Source: Vibrio anguillarum (GTDB taxonomy: Bacteria > Pseudomonadota > Gammaproteobacteria > Enterobacterales > Vibrionaceae). From it: DNA of 50,204 nt. The translations under genes were made by a program, and so were the position numbers. This document shows positions 17,417-26,714 of the stretch, one piece after another. The notes beneath the pieces were generated by a model, which saw nothing but the letters and a program-made list of their open reading frames with translations, made no database searches and was not told the DNA's origin. The number at the start of each line of letters is the position of its first letter. Within the stretch, counting starts at the first letter, position 1. The stretch is taken from assembly GCF_001989995.2 (NCBI RefSeq), contig NZ_JAHGUP010000068.1, positions 1 to 50,204 on the forward strand, read 5' to 3'.

Positions 17417-18919
17417 ATGAAATCATTAAACATAGCCGTACTTTCCTTAGCGATAGGTGGATTACTGGGGTTTAGTATCAATCAATACCTGTCTGGTCAT
17501 GATATGGAGGCAATGAACTCAACCAATGCGATGTCTGAACCGCTGTATTGGGTTGCGCCGATGGACCCAAACTATAAACGTGATAAACCGGGTAAGTCAC
17601 CGATGGGGATGGACCTCATCCCTGTGTACACCGAATCGCCGACGCAAGCACAAGAGAAGAGTGGCACGGTGACCATCAGTGCTGCGGTCGAAAATAACTT
17701 GGGTGTGAAAACGGAACCCGTGGTGTTTGCGCAGTTATCTCCACGCATTGAGACAGTCGGCTACATTGCGTTTGATGACAGTTTATTGTGGCAAACGAAT
17801 GTTCGCGTTGCTGGTTGGGTTGAAAAACTGAACATTAATGCGGTTGGAGAGCGGGTTCGTAAAGGCGATGTCTTATTTACGCTCTACTCACCAGAGCTGG
17901 TTAAAGCGCAGGAGGAGCTGTTAAATGCTCATCGAGCCAGCCGTGAAAGTTTACTGAAAGGCGCAACCGAGCGTTTGGTTTCACTGGGGGTTGATCGTGA
18001 ACAGATCAGACAGATTATCGCTCGAGGCAAAGCCACTCAATCGATAGAGGTCAAAGCCATTGCTGATGGGGTGATTGCGAGTTTGAATATTCGCGAAGGG
18101 GGATACTTATCGCCAGCGCAAGCGGTGATAAGCGCAGGTCCTTTAAACGAAGTGTGGGTTGACGCTGAGGTATTCGAGCGCCAAGCACATTGGATTACGT
18201 CGGGTAGTTTAGCGTTAATGACACTGGATGCTATTCCCGGCAAGGAGTGGCAAGGGAAGATAGATTACGTCTATCCCATTTTGGATCCGAAAACCCGAAC
18301 GCTGCGTATGCGTTTGAAATTTCTTAACCCAAATGGAGAGTTGAAGCCTAACATGTTCGCCAATATCGCTTTGCAGCCCGTATCGCAACAAGCGGTGCTC
18401 ACCATTCCTAAATCAGCAGTTATTCATTCGGGCGGCATGACGCGCGTCGTACTTGCTGAAGGAAATGGCAAATACCGTTCAGCAAGGGTTGAAGTTGGCC
18501 GCGAAGCAGGCGAGCGCCTTGAAGTTTTACAAGGGTTAACGGAACAAGACACGGTCGTCACGTCGGCGCATTTCCTATTAGATTCAGAGTCGAGTCAAAG
18601 TGCTGATTTATCACGTATTAATGGAGTCGAAGCTGCCAATGAAGCTTGGTTAACGGGAGACATCAGTACGCTTATGGCTGATTTCGGGATGCTCACACTT
18701 AACTATAAACCGGTAAGTAAATGGAGCTGGCAAGCGGGGCAGATGAACTTCACGGTTGAGGAGGAGTTTGATCTCAGCTTATTTGCTGAAGGGCAAAGGG
18801 TTCGATTTCTAGTGGCAAAGCAGGGTGACGAATATGTACTAAAAGCACTGGAAGCGAGTGAGCAGGCAAGTAGTGAGACGAACATTACCGCCGCAGAAAC
18901 ACTAGGAGGTCAACAATGA
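17417..18919 (+). CDS. cusB: RND periplasmic adaptor, CusB-like, with C-terminal CusF-like domain
   Basis: A 500-residue membrane-fusion protein. An N-terminal anchor or signal (about 1-25) precedes a heavy-metal-binding segment (about 43-71, YWVAPMDPNYK...GKSPMGMDLIPVY). Then come the usual adaptor lipoyl and beta-barrel parts (about 110-390; VAGWVEKLNI, SPELVKAQEELL, LRMRLKF). The C-terminal region (about 410-480) aligns with the copper chaperone CusF, with W438 and M443 matching CusF W44 and M49. CusF H36 and M47 are replaced by Y430 and G441, so the domain may bind copper weakly. The gene overlaps the pump gene by 4 bp (ATGA). AGGAG precedes the start. Confidence 0.9.
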   Translation: MKSLNIAVLSLAIGGLLGFSINQYLSGHDMEAMNSTNAMSEPLYWVAPMDPNYKRDKPGKSPMGMDLIPVYTESPTQAQEKSGTVTISAAVENNLGVKTEPVVFAQLSPRIETVGYIAFDDSLLWQTNVRVAGWVEKLNINAVGERVRKGDVLFTLYSPELVKAQEELLNAHRASRESLLKGATERLVSLGVDREQIRQIIARGKATQSIEVKAIADGVIASLNIREGGYLSPAQAVISAGPLNEVWVDAEVFERQAHWITSGSLALMTLDAIPGKEWQGKIDYVYPILDPKTRTLRMRLKFLNPNGELKPNMFANIALQPVSQQAVLTIPKSAVIHSGGMTRVVLAEGNGKYRSARVEVGREAGERLEVLQGLTEQDTVVTSAHFLLDSESSQSADLSRINGVEAANEAWLTGDISTLMADFGMLTLNYKPVSKWSWQAGQMNFTVEEEFDLSLFAEGQRVRFLVAKQGDEYVLKALEASEQASSETNITAAETLGGQQ

Positions 18920-21900
18920 TTGGTGCGATTATTCGTTGGTCGATCAATAACCGTTTTTTGGTGTTGGTGGCGGCTCTGTTTCTCATTTTGGGCGGACTTT
19001 ACAGTGTAAAGAACACGCCTGTTGATGCTTTACCGGATCTCTCAGATGTGCAAGTGATCATCAAAACCAGCTATCCCGGCCAAGCGCCGCAGGTAGTGGA
19101 AGATCAGGTCACTTACCCACTCACAACGGCGATGCTTACCGTTCCGGGGGCAGAAACGGTCCGTGGCTATTCATTCTTCGGTGATTCCTACGTCTACATC
19201 ATCTTTGATGATCAAACCGATATGTATTGGGCTCGCTCGCGGGTATTGGAATATCTAAGCCAAGTGACGCCAAAACTGCCACCCAATGCCAAACCAACCT
19301 TGGGGCCGGATGCGACGGGGGTTGGCTGGATCTACAGTTATGTACTGCAAGATAAAACCGGCCAACACGATCTTGCGCAGCTACGCAGTTTGCAAGATTG
19401 GTTTTTGAAGTACGAGCTGCAAACGGTGAATGGTGTCTCCGAAGTGGCTACCGTTGGCGGCATGGTTAAGCAGTATCAAGTGCAAATTGATCCGGCAAAG
19501 CTACGCGCTTATAACCTGACTTTGCAACAAATCAATGCGGCGATCCAAAATGGTAACCAAGAGTCGGGAGCGTCAGTGATTGAGGTTGCGGAAGCCGAAC
19601 ACATGGTACGCACCAGTGGCTATCTGACCAGTATTGATGACATTAAAGCGCTACCACTGAAAGTGACCGACAAAGGAACGCCATTATTGTTAGGTGATGT
19701 GGCGGATATTAACCTTGGCCCACAAATGCGTCGTGGTATTTCTGAGTTTAACGGTGAAGGAGAAGCGGTTGGAGGCGTGATCGTGATGCGTTTTGGTGAA
19801 AATGCTAGCCAAGTGATTGATGACGTCAAAGCGAAATTGACTGATCTCCAACGCAGCTTACCGGAAGGTGTCGAAATTGTTGCCACTTATGATCGTTCAA
19901 CCTTGATCAATCAAGCCGTTGAAAACCTTTGGCATAAGCTAGCAGAAGAGTTCATTGTCGTTGCGGTCGTGTGTGCGCTGTTTTTATTCCATATCCGCTC
20001 ATCATTAGTGATTGCTTTGAGTTTGCCCGTGGGCATTCTATCGGCTTTTATTGTGATGCATTGGCAAGGTATCAATGCCAATATCATGTCACTTGGGGGG
20101 ATCGCCATTGCTATCGGTGCTATGGTCGACGGGGCGATTGTGATGATCGAAAATGTGCATAAACATATTGAACGCACCCCACTGACCGACAAAAATCGCT
20201 GGCAGGTGATTGGCAAAGCCGCTGAAGAAGTCGGTGCGCCACTATTTTTCTCACTACTTATCATTACGTTAAGTTTTGTGCCCGTTTTCGCACTCGAAGG
20301 CCAAGAAGGCAAGATGTTCTCGCCATTGGCGTTTACTAAAACCTATGCCATGGCCGCCGCCGCAGGTTTAGCGATCACGCTCGTCCCTGTTCTTATGGGC
20401 TATTTTGTGCGTGGCAATATTATTTCCGAGCACAAAAATCCTATCAATAAAGGGCTTGTGGCACTTTATCGTCCACTACTCAACCTGAGTTTGCGTTATC
20501 CCAAAAGCATGATTGTATTGGCTTTGGCATTAATGGCTTCCGCTTATTACCCAATGAGCAAATTAGGCAGTGAGTTTATTCCGCCATTAGATGAAGGCGA
20601 TCTCATGTACATGCCGACAACCTATCCAGGGATCTCGATTGGTAAGGCGCGTGAACTATTGCAGCAAACCAATAAACTCATCAAAACCGTACCAGAGGTC
20701 AAAACTGTGTGGGGTAAAATGGGGCGTGCAGAAACCGCAACCGATCCCGCGCCCTTAACCATGATTGAAACGGTGATCCAACTTAAACCTCGCGATCAAT
20801 GGCGTGAAGGTGTAACCACAGAATCGCTACGCAAGGAATTTGACAGTTTAGTGCAATTTCCGGGGTTAACCAACGCGTGGGTGATGCCAATCAAAACACG
20901 CATCGATATGTTAGCTACAGGGATCAAAACACCGATTGGTATTAAGATAGCGGGTCCCGATCTCAAACAGATTGAAACCATCGGTGCGCAACTTGAACCT
21001 ATCCTTAACCGCGTTCAAGGTACGGCATCGGTTTATGCTGAGCGTGTGGCTGGTGGCCGTTATGTAACGATAGACATCAATCGGTTACAAGCGGCGCGCT
21101 ATGGGCTAAGCATTAAAGATGTACAGCAAGTCGTTTCAACCGCAGTGGGGGGCATGAATGTAGGGGAAACCATTGAGGGGTTAGAGCGTTACCCGATCAA
21201 TGTACGTTACCCGCAAGATTACCGTGATTCGGTAGTCAAGCTGCAAAACTTACCTTTGGTGACTCAAAACGGTGCACGTTTGGCCTTGGCCGATGTGGCT
21301 GATATTCGATACGAAGACGGCCCGCCGATGATAAAAACCGAAAACGCACGGCCAAACGGCTGGGTCTTTGTCGATATTGATGGACGCGATCTCGGTTCAT
21401 ATGTGGCAGAGGCGCAACAAGCGGTAGCGGAGCAATTACAGCTGCCAGCAGGATATTCTCTCGTATGGTCTGGTCAATATGAATACATGGAGCGAGCCAA
21501 AGCGCGCTTAAGTGTTGTCGCACCGATCACGATCGCAATCATCATGTTGCTACTCTATTTCAGTTTCCGGCGAATCGGAGAAGTGTTGATCATTATGGCG
21601 ACATTGCCGCTGGCGATGGTGGGTGGCGTGTGGTTGATGCACTACCTTGGCTACAACTTTTCAATCGCCGTGGGGGTGGGGTTTATTGCACTTTCAGGTG
21701 TTGCGGTAGAAATTGGCGTGATCATGCTCGTTTATTTAAACCAAGCTTGGCACTACAAAAAAATTGATGCACAGGAAAATGGTGCGGCCATTGACAGCCA
21801 AGATCTCATCAATGCAATTGGCGAAGGAGCAGGACAGCGCGTGCGCCCAGTCATGATGACGGTACTGACAGTTATTATTGGCCTGATCCCGATTATGTAT

Positions 21901-22044
21901 GGCACGGGAACCGGTTCGGAGGTAATGCAGCGCATTGCCGCCCCCATGATTGGAGGCATGGCTTCAGCACTATTGCTCACATTATTGGTTCTACCTGCGG
22001 TATTCAAGTTATGGAAAAACCGTGAAATCGCAACACTCAAATAG
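18916..22044 (+). CDS. cusA: Heavy-metal RND efflux pump, CusA-like (Cu+/Ag+)
   Basis: A 1042-residue inner-membrane pump with the standard 12-helix, two-loop RND layout. Proton-relay residues are seen in TM4 (AIGAMVDGAIVMIEN, matching CusA D405). The three methionines that bind Cu+/Ag+ in CusA (M573, M623, M672) are all matched: GDLMYMPTT, APLTMIETVIQ and RIDMLATGIKTP. This supports monovalent copper or silver over zinc/cobalt substrates. It is translationally coupled to the adaptor by the ATGA overlap. The cupredoxin gene follows after 76 bp. It is the energised component of the export complex running from periplasm to outside. Confidence 0.95.
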   Translation: MIGAIIRWSINNRFLVLVAALFLILGGLYSVKNTPVDALPDLSDVQVIIKTSYPGQAPQVVEDQVTYPLTTAMLTVPGAETVRGYSFFGDSYVYIIFDDQTDMYWARSRVLEYLSQVTPKLPPNAKPTLGPDATGVGWIYSYVLQDKTGQHDLAQLRSLQDWFLKYELQTVNGVSEVATVGGMVKQYQVQIDPAKLRAYNLTLQQINAAIQNGNQESGASVIEVAEAEHMVRTSGYLTSIDDIKALPLKVTDKGTPLLLGDVADINLGPQMRRGISEFNGEGEAVGGVIVMRFGENASQVIDDVKAKLTDLQRSLPEGVEIVATYDRSTLINQAVENLWHKLAEEFIVVAVVCALFLFHIRSSLVIALSLPVGILSAFIVMHWQGINANIMSLGGIAIAIGAMVDGAIVMIENVHKHIERTPLTDKNRWQVIGKAAEEVGAPLFFSLLIITLSFVPVFALEGQEGKMFSPLAFTKTYAMAAAAGLAITLVPVLMGYFVRGNIISEHKNPINKGLVALYRPLLNLSLRYPKSMIVLALALMASAYYPMSKLGSEFIPPLDEGDLMYMPTTYPGISIGKARELLQQTNKLIKTVPEVKTVWGKMGRAETATDPAPLTMIETVIQLKPRDQWREGVTTESLRKEFDSLVQFPGLTNAWVMPIKTRIDMLATGIKTPIGIKIAGPDLKQIETIGAQLEPILNRVQGTASVYAERVAGGRYVTIDINRLQAARYGLSIKDVQQVVSTAVGGMNVGETIEGLERYPINVRYPQDYRDSVVKLQNLPLVTQNGARLALADVADIRYEDGPPMIKTENARPNGWVFVDIDGRDLGSYVAEAQQAVAEQLQLPAGYSLVWSGQYEYMERAKARLSVVAPITIAIIMLLLYFSFRRIGEVLIIMATLPLAMVGGVWLMHYLGYNFSIAVGVGFIALSGVAVEIGVIMLVYLNQAWHYKKIDAQENGAAIDSQDLINAIGEGAGQRVRPVMMTVLTVIIGLIPIMYGTGTGSEVMQRIAAPMIGGMASALLLTLLVLPAVFKLWKNREIATLK

Positions 22045-22120
22045 CGTGCAGTTGGCAAAGTAAAAACTAAGCACCAATCGGAAAATAAATAGTAACTGGA
22101 TGAATTTAAGGAAAATCAAA

Positions 22121-22630
22121 ATGAAAAAAACACTAATCACACTTTCACTGGCGTTGTTCACTTCTTCTGTCATGGCTGAAATGGATCATAGCAAAATGGA
22201 TCATGGCAGCATGGCGATGAAGCAAACAGACACGATGAACATGGCGATGGATGACATGTCAGAAGTCGGCATGCCTGCCAAAGGAGCAAAACCCGATAGA
22301 GTGGTGCATGTTTTACTCTCGGATGACATGAAAATCACCTTCAAAAAGGAGGTGAATATTGAACCCGATGATGTGGTGCAATTTGTCGTTATGAACACAG
22401 GTAAAATTGAGCACGAATTTTCGATTGGTTCAGCCGCCGAGCAGCTAAAACACCGAGAAATGATGCGCCAAATGGGCAATCATAAACACGATGGTGGCAG
22501 TGCCGTCACCGTGGCACCGGGTAAAGCGAAACAACTGTTATGGCACTTCCATGGGGATAACAATGTTGAGTTCGCCTGTAATATACCCGGCCATGCTGAA
22601 GCTGGGATGATTAAGAAAATTCAGCTGTAA
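22121..22630 (+). CDS. copI: Periplasmic cupredoxin, CopI-like
   Basis: A 169-residue periplasmic blue-copper protein. The ATG at 22121 is chosen over 22100: AAGGA lies 8 bp before it and it opens a clean signal peptide (MKKTLITLSLALFTSSVMA). A Met/His-rich segment follows (MDHSKMDHGSMAMK...MNMAMDDM, 21-46), then a cupredoxin domain. A full type-1 copper site is visible: H98 (IEHEF), C153, H158 and M163 (FACNIPGHAEAGM). CopI-type proteins confer copper tolerance in Rubrivivax and vibrios, as I recall. It is last in the pump operon and probably co-expressed. Another cupredoxin role, such as electron transfer, is possible. Confidence 0.85.
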   Translation: MKKTLITLSLALFTSSVMAEMDHSKMDHGSMAMKQTDTMNMAMDDMSEVGMPAKGAKPDRVVHVLLSDDMKITFKKEVNIEPDDVVQFVVMNTGKIEHEFSIGSAAEQLKHREMMRQMGNHKHDGGSAVTVAPGKAKQLLWHFHGDNNVEFACNIPGHAEAGMIKKIQL

Positions 22631-22665
22631 GCCTATAAGCCACCTTGTTGATTGCGACAAGGTGA

Positions 22666-23709
22666 TCACGGACGAACGGTACTAGCTCGTTTTTGTAACT
22701 GGAAGCCAACGTTTGTTGATTCCAGTTCAAGAGTTTGTTCTTTGATTTGTTTTAATAAGCGCTCAGCGGCCAAAAGACCAAGCTGTTCATAATTGACATG
22801 AGCGGCACTAATGGCTGGAAAAGCATACTGACAAAGAGATGATCCATCCAAACAGATGATGGCCATTTCCGTAGGAACTTTAATCAGCCTACGCTGACAC
22901 TCGAATAATACTCCCAGAGCTATTTCTTCGTGGCTACATACCACAGCATCAAGCGTTGGGTCCCTTAATAACAATTTAGAAATTCCTTCCTTACCTAAGT
23001 GTGCAGAGGGAGCTTCATGAGTTGTTAGAAAGTGATCAGGTGCTTGGTAGTTATCAATTAATGCGCTTTGCCAACCCCGCAGTTCATTTCTTAGAACGGA
23101 GTGGTGGCTACGTGCTCCAATAAACCCTATATTTTGATATCTATTTTCAATGAGATGTTGAGTACATTGTTTGCCAACCTTGTAGTAATCAACGCCGACA
23201 TTCAGATACGTTGATGATTCATTCAACTCAGCAATTTCAATGACGGGAATGTTAGCGCGTTGAAGAAGTTGGTGACTTTTTGAACTGTGCTCACTTCCAA
23301 ATAGCACAACAGCTGCTGGTTGACTTTCCAATAAAGTGGCTAATAGTTTCTCTTCATTATCAATGGAATAATCACTATAACCGAGCAGTAACTGGTATCC
23401 CTGACGGTTAAGCGAATGTTGGAAATTGGGTAAAAACACAGCGCAAGATTTTTCAATTAGCGATGGGATGATTAATGCTATTGAATAGTTTTCGCCAGAT
23501 GCTAAAGCGCCAGCTGCTTTATTTGGGATATAACCTAGTTCTTCAACAACAAATTCTATTTTTTCTCTTAGTTTGCTAGAAACAAGCTCAGGTGTTCTTA
23601 ATGCTCTTGATACCGTCATTGTGCCAACACCCGCCTTAGCTGCGACATCGGCAATGGTAACCTTTCCCGTGCTTCTACGTTTTCGCGATTCGCTCATATT
23701 TATCTTCAT
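22666..23709 (-). CDS. LacI-family transcriptional regulator (GntR-like)
   Basis: A 347-residue repressor. The N-terminal helix-turn-helix and hinge (KVTIADVAAKAGVGTMTVSRALRTPELVSSKLREKI, about 17-52, and NKAAGALASG) are classic LacI. The sugar-binding core follows (YSIALIIPSL, IGFIGARSHHS, AIICLDGSSLCQYAFPAISAAHV). It most resembles the gluconate repressor type, but the ligand cannot be read. It is divergent from a PTS operon, and the gap holds two matching palindromes. It probably represses that PTS and itself. A second in-frame ATG four codons in is an alternative start. Confidence 0.9.
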   Translation of the reverse strand: MKINMSESRKRRSTGKVTIADVAAKAGVGTMTVSRALRTPELVSSKLREKIEFVVEELGYIPNKAAGALASGENYSIALIIPSLIEKSCAVFLPNFQHSLNRQGYQLLLGYSDYSIDNEEKLLATLLESQPAAVVLFGSEHSSKSHQLLQRANIPVIEIAELNESSTYLNVGVDYYKVGKQCTQHLIENRYQNIGFIGARSHHSVLRNELRGWQSALIDNYQAPDHFLTTHEAPSAHLGKEGISKLLLRDPTLDAVVCSHEEIALGVLFECQRRLIKVPTEMAIICLDGSSLCQYAFPAISAAHVNYEQLGLLAAERLLKQIKEQTLELESTNVGFQLQKRASTVRP

Positions 23710-23816
23710 GTTATTAATAAGTTAGCGATGTGATTTTAACACACACACTCGGGCGTGTTGATATTACCGTATAACTATTCTTGCACCGATACATGAAATA
23801 CTATGATTTCAATAAA

Positions 23817-23830
23817 TGATAGCGCTATCA
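23817..23830. promoter_or_regulatory. LacI-family operator 1 (perfect palindrome)
   Basis: TGATAGCGCTATCA is a perfect 14-bp palindrome with the central CG step favoured by LacI-family proteins. It lies in the gap between the regulator and the PTS genes. Confidence 0.75.
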
Positions 23831-23850
23831 CAAATCAAACTAACACATAA

Positions 23851-23864
23851 AGATAGCGCTACCA
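23851..23864. promoter_or_regulatory. LacI-family operator 2
   Basis: AGATAGCGCTACCA matches operator 1 at 12 of 14 positions. The two centres are 34 bp apart, about three helical turns, so bound dimers would lie on roughly the same face. Confidence 0.7.
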
Positions 23865-23941
23865 TTTGTGATTTCGATCTGGTTTTCTATTTGGATAGAC
23901 AGATAAATTGATGCTACCTATTCATATCAAGAACCTAAAAA

Positions 23942-24385
23942 ATGTTACGTGAACTATTAACCGAAGACGTTATTCGAGTGCATAAATCTGCTGACGACTG
24001 GCAAGATGCAATTCGCAAAGCATGTCAACCATTGATTGAAAATAAGGCCATTAATCCAAGTTATGTTGAAGCTATATTTCGGTCACATAGGGAGCTCGGT
24101 CCTTATTATGTTGTTGGACCTGGAATGGCGATGCCTCATGCTCGACCTGAAGATGGGGTTAATCGTTTAGCATTTGGCCTAACGGTAATTCAAGATGGAG
24201 TTAACTTTAATTCGGATGGCAATGATCCTGTAAAAATGCTGGTTACTTTGGCCGCGACAGATAGTAATAGTCACGTAGATGCAATATCTAAATTAGCCGA
24301 ATTATTTATGAATGAAGAAGACGTAGAATATATCTGCTCAGCCAAATCTGTTGAAGATATTTTGCGTGTTATCCAAGACTATTAA
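23942..24385 (+). CDS. PTS IIA component, ascorbate/fructose-mannitol type (UlaC-like)
   Basis: A 147-residue cytoplasmic phosphocarrier of the PTS EIIA-2 family. H66 in GMAMPHARPEDGV is the phospho-accepting histidine. The sequence is complete, with the usual LLTED start and a C-terminal helix. It takes phosphate from HPr and passes it to the IIB protein encoded 55 bp downstream. In place of a ula catabolic operon it is paired with a LacI-type regulator, so the sugar is uncertain. A near-perfect 21-bp direct repeat follows its stop codon. Confidence 0.9.
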   Translation: MLRELLTEDVIRVHKSADDWQDAIRKACQPLIENKAINPSYVEAIFRSHRELGPYYVVGPGMAMPHARPEDGVNRLAFGLTVIQDGVNFNSDGNDPVKMLVTLAATDSNSHVDAISKLAELFMNEEDVEYICSAKSVEDILRVIQDY

Positions 24386-24423
24386 TAGTAAAAACACGAT
24401 AAATAATAGTAAAAATACAATAA
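24384..24423 (+). repeat. Direct repeat between IIA and IIB genes
   Basis: AATAGTAAAAACACGATAA (24384-24402) and AATAGTAAAAATACAATAA (24405-24423) differ at two positions. They form a 21-bp period in the short gap just before the IIB ribosome-binding site. Confidence 0.7.
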
Positions 24424-24440
24424 AGCAGAGGGTGAATATA

Positions 24441-24728
24441 ATGAAAATTATGGTAGTTTGCGGCCACGGACTAGGTACAAGTTTGATGATGGAAATAAGT
24501 ATCAAAAATATAGTGAAAGATCTAAATGTTGACGCTGAAATCGACCACATAGATTTAGGTTCCGCAAAGGGAACTATTTGCGACATCTTTATTGGTACAA
24601 ATGATATAACAGACCAACTAAAATCATTGGGTGTTGAGCCTAAGATTGTGAGCTTGGATAATATGGTCGATAAAAACGCAATGAAAGAACGCTTGTCAGC
24701 GGCTCTTCAAGAACTTGGTGTGTTGTAG
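24441..24728 (+). CDS. PTS IIB component, ascorbate type (UlaB-like)
   Basis: A 95-residue IIB protein. The start is the ATG at 24441, with AGAGGG 8 bp upstream; a longer frame from 24351 overlaps the IIA gene and lacks a site. C7 in MKIMVVCGHGLGTSLMM is the phospho-cysteine, and the loop GHGLGTS is the family P-loop-like signature. The length is normal for SgaB/UlaB. It transfers phosphate to the sugar carried by the IIC protein encoded 8 bp downstream. Confidence 0.9.
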   Translation: MKIMVVCGHGLGTSLMMEISIKNIVKDLNVDAEIDHIDLGSAKGTICDIFIGTNDITDQLKSLGVEPKIVSLDNMVDKNAMKERLSAALQELGVL

Positions 24729-24736
24729 GAGGCACT

Positions 24737-25993
24737 ATGGAATTCTTTAATTTTTTAATGAATGACGTGCTTTCTGAGCCAGCAGTGTTAGTTGGCTTGA
24801 TCGCATTAATAGGTTTGATCGCACAGAAAAAACCATTGACGGAATGCATTAAAGGTACCGTGAAAACTATTTTGGGCTTCATTATTCTTGGAGCTGGTGC
24901 GGGGCTAGTTGTTGGTTCGCTAGGAGATTTTGCGACCATATTCCAGCATGCTTTTGGCATTACTGGTGTCGTTCCAAATAATGAAGCCATCGTGTCTATT
25001 GCTCAAAAGTCATTTGGTAAAGAAATGGCGATGATCATGTTTTTCGCGATGCTGGTAAATATATTGATTGCACGCCTTACACCATGGAAATTTATATTCT
25101 TAACAGGGCACCACACTTTATTTATGTCGATGATGGTGGCTGCAATTTTGTCATCAAGCGGTATGTCCGGTATTCCATTGATTGCCCTAGGTTCCATTGT
25201 CGTTGGTAGTGTTATGGTGTTTTTCCCAGCAATTGCACATCGATATATGCGTCAAGTTACAGGTTCTGACGATGTTGCTATTGGTCACTTCTCTACACTT
25301 TCTTATGTATTAGCTGGTTTTATTGGTAGTAAATTTGGTAATAAAGAACATTCTACGGAAGATATGAATGTTCCTAAAAGTTTACTATTTTTACGTGATA
25401 CACCCGTTGCGATCTCATTTACTATGGGCATCATCTTTATGGTGACCTGTCTATTTGCTGGTGGGGAATTTGTGCGTGAAGTGAGCGGTGGAAAACATTG
25501 GTTTATGTTTGCGCTGATGCAATCTATTACGTTTGCGGGGGGTGTGTATGTCATCTTACAAGGTGTACGTATGGTTATTGCTGAAATTGTTCCTGCGTTT
25601 AAAGGTATTTCAGACAAATTAGTTCCTAATGCTAAACCAGCATTAGATTGTCCTGTGGTATTTCCCTATGCCCCAAATGCTGTCTTGGTCGGCTTTCTAT
25701 CTAGTTTTCTTGCTGGCTTATTAGGTATGTTCTTACTCTATATTATGGGTTTGACAGTGATTATTCCTGGAGTTGTTCCACACTTCTTTGTTGGTGCTGC
25801 CGCAGGGGTATTTGGTAATGCCACAGGTGGGCGTCGTGGTGCTATTTTGGGTGCATTTGCGCAAGGTTTATTGATCACGTTCTTACCTGTATTTTTAATG
25901 CCAGTGCTTGGAAACCTAGGTTTTGCTAACACAACGTTTAGTGATGCTGATTTTGGCGCAGTTGGTATTTTACTCGGCCTGATTGTTCGTTAA
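24737..25993 (+). CDS. PTS IIC permease, ascorbate type (UlaA/SgaT-like)
   Basis: A 418-residue membrane permease with about 10-11 hydrophobic segments. Features typical of the SgaT/UlaA family are seen: GLIGLIAQKKPLTECIKGTVKTILGF near the N-terminus, GHHTLFMSMM in the middle, and FFVGAAAGVFGNATGGRRGA near the C-terminus. AGGAGG precedes the ATG. It completes a three-gene PTS (A, B, C) with no ulaD/E/F/G-type catabolic genes beside it. The substrate may be ascorbate or a related sugar acid, and degradation genes must lie elsewhere. A strong terminator follows. Confidence 0.92.
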   Translation: MEFFNFLMNDVLSEPAVLVGLIALIGLIAQKKPLTECIKGTVKTILGFIILGAGAGLVVGSLGDFATIFQHAFGITGVVPNNEAIVSIAQKSFGKEMAMIMFFAMLVNILIARLTPWKFIFLTGHHTLFMSMMVAAILSSSGMSGIPLIALGSIVVGSVMVFFPAIAHRYMRQVTGSDDVAIGHFSTLSYVLAGFIGSKFGNKEHSTEDMNVPKSLLFLRDTPVAISFTMGIIFMVTCLFAGGEFVREVSGGKHWFMFALMQSITFAGGVYVILQGVRMVIAEIVPAFKGISDKLVPNAKPALDCPVVFPYAPNAVLVGFLSSFLAGLLGMFLLYIMGLTVIIPGVVPHFFVGAAAGVFGNATGGRRGAILGAFAQGLLITFLPVFLMPVLGNLGFANTTFSDADFGAVGILLGLIVR

Positions 25994-26004
25994 CGTTCCC
26001 AAAC

Positions 26005-26041
26005 AAAAACCGCCCTTCCAATTTGGCAGGGCGGTTTTTTT
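26005..26041. terminator. Bidirectional Rho-independent terminator
   Basis: AAAACCGCCCT pairs with AGGGCGGTTTT around a short loop, followed by T on the plus strand and preceded by A-runs. It lies between the convergent IIC and dCMP deaminase-family genes and can end both transcripts. Confidence 0.88.
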
Positions 26042-26054
26042 GACCATTGATTAA

Positions 26055-26498
26055 TTATTTCAAATCACTAAGCGGTAGCCAGTTTACTTTAACACCCGCT
26101 TGTAAAAACATATCTTGGCTGACTTTGATCTTATCACCCCAACGGGATAAGAAGTCTTCTGTTTGTTCTGGGCAGTGTACTGCGGAAATCCCAGTTTGAA
26201 TGATTTTTGCTGCACAGTTTGGGCAAGGAAAATGTGTCACATAAATTTCGCAACCATCCAAATCACGCTTGGCGAATAGGATGGCATTTTCCTCAGCATG
26301 CAGTGTTTTGAGGTATTTCATATCACGATCATCGGTGCCTGCACTGTCTGAAATACCATGCGGGTAACCGTTAAATCCAACCGAAACGATGCGATTTTGC
26401 TTAGTGATCACTGCGCCGACTTGCGTGGAGGGATCTTTACTCCAAGAGCCAACAAGTTCTGCCATTTGGTAAAAGCGCTGTGCCCATTTCGAAATCAT
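26055..26498 (-). CDS. dCMP deaminase-family protein
   Basis: A 147-residue cytidine/deoxycytidylate deaminase-family enzyme. The zinc site is complete: H67-A-E69 (TLHAEENAILFA) and C92-C95 (FPCPNCAAKII). The GAVITKQNRIVSVGFNGYPHGISDS region is typical of dCMP deaminases, which make dUMP for thymidylate synthesis. ComE-type competence proteins share the fold. AGAGGAA sits 7 bp before the ATG. It is a single gene, convergent with the PTS operon. Confidence 0.9.
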   Translation of the reverse strand: MISKWAQRFYQMAELVGSWSKDPSTQVGAVITKQNRIVSVGFNGYPHGISDSAGTDDRDMKYLKTLHAEENAILFAKRDLDGCEIYVTHFPCPNCAAKIIQTGISAVHCPEQTEDFLSRWGDKIKVSQDMFLQAGVKVNWLPLSDLK

Positions 26499-26714
26499 GT
26501 GTTGTTCCTCTGACGATTTTCTTGCATTTCCTCAGTAGCGAGGGAGATGTGTGATTAAGATCGACATTAATATCCTAGTTTTCTCACACTTAGTCTAGAG
26601 CAATTCTCATTTCTAAACAGAATTCAGCCGTGCCAATCAGTATTAGAGTGAGAGCTCTATCTCATTTCGTGCGGGTATCTTAGCTGCGGCGATAGGCAAT
26701 TATAGGATTAAGTT

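Noticed and set aside
23864..23885. CRP-like site TTTGTGATTTCGATCTGG near the PTS promoter
   Set aside because: Only the left TGTGA half fits. The right half is poor, so it is not reported as a CRP site although catabolite control would be plausible.
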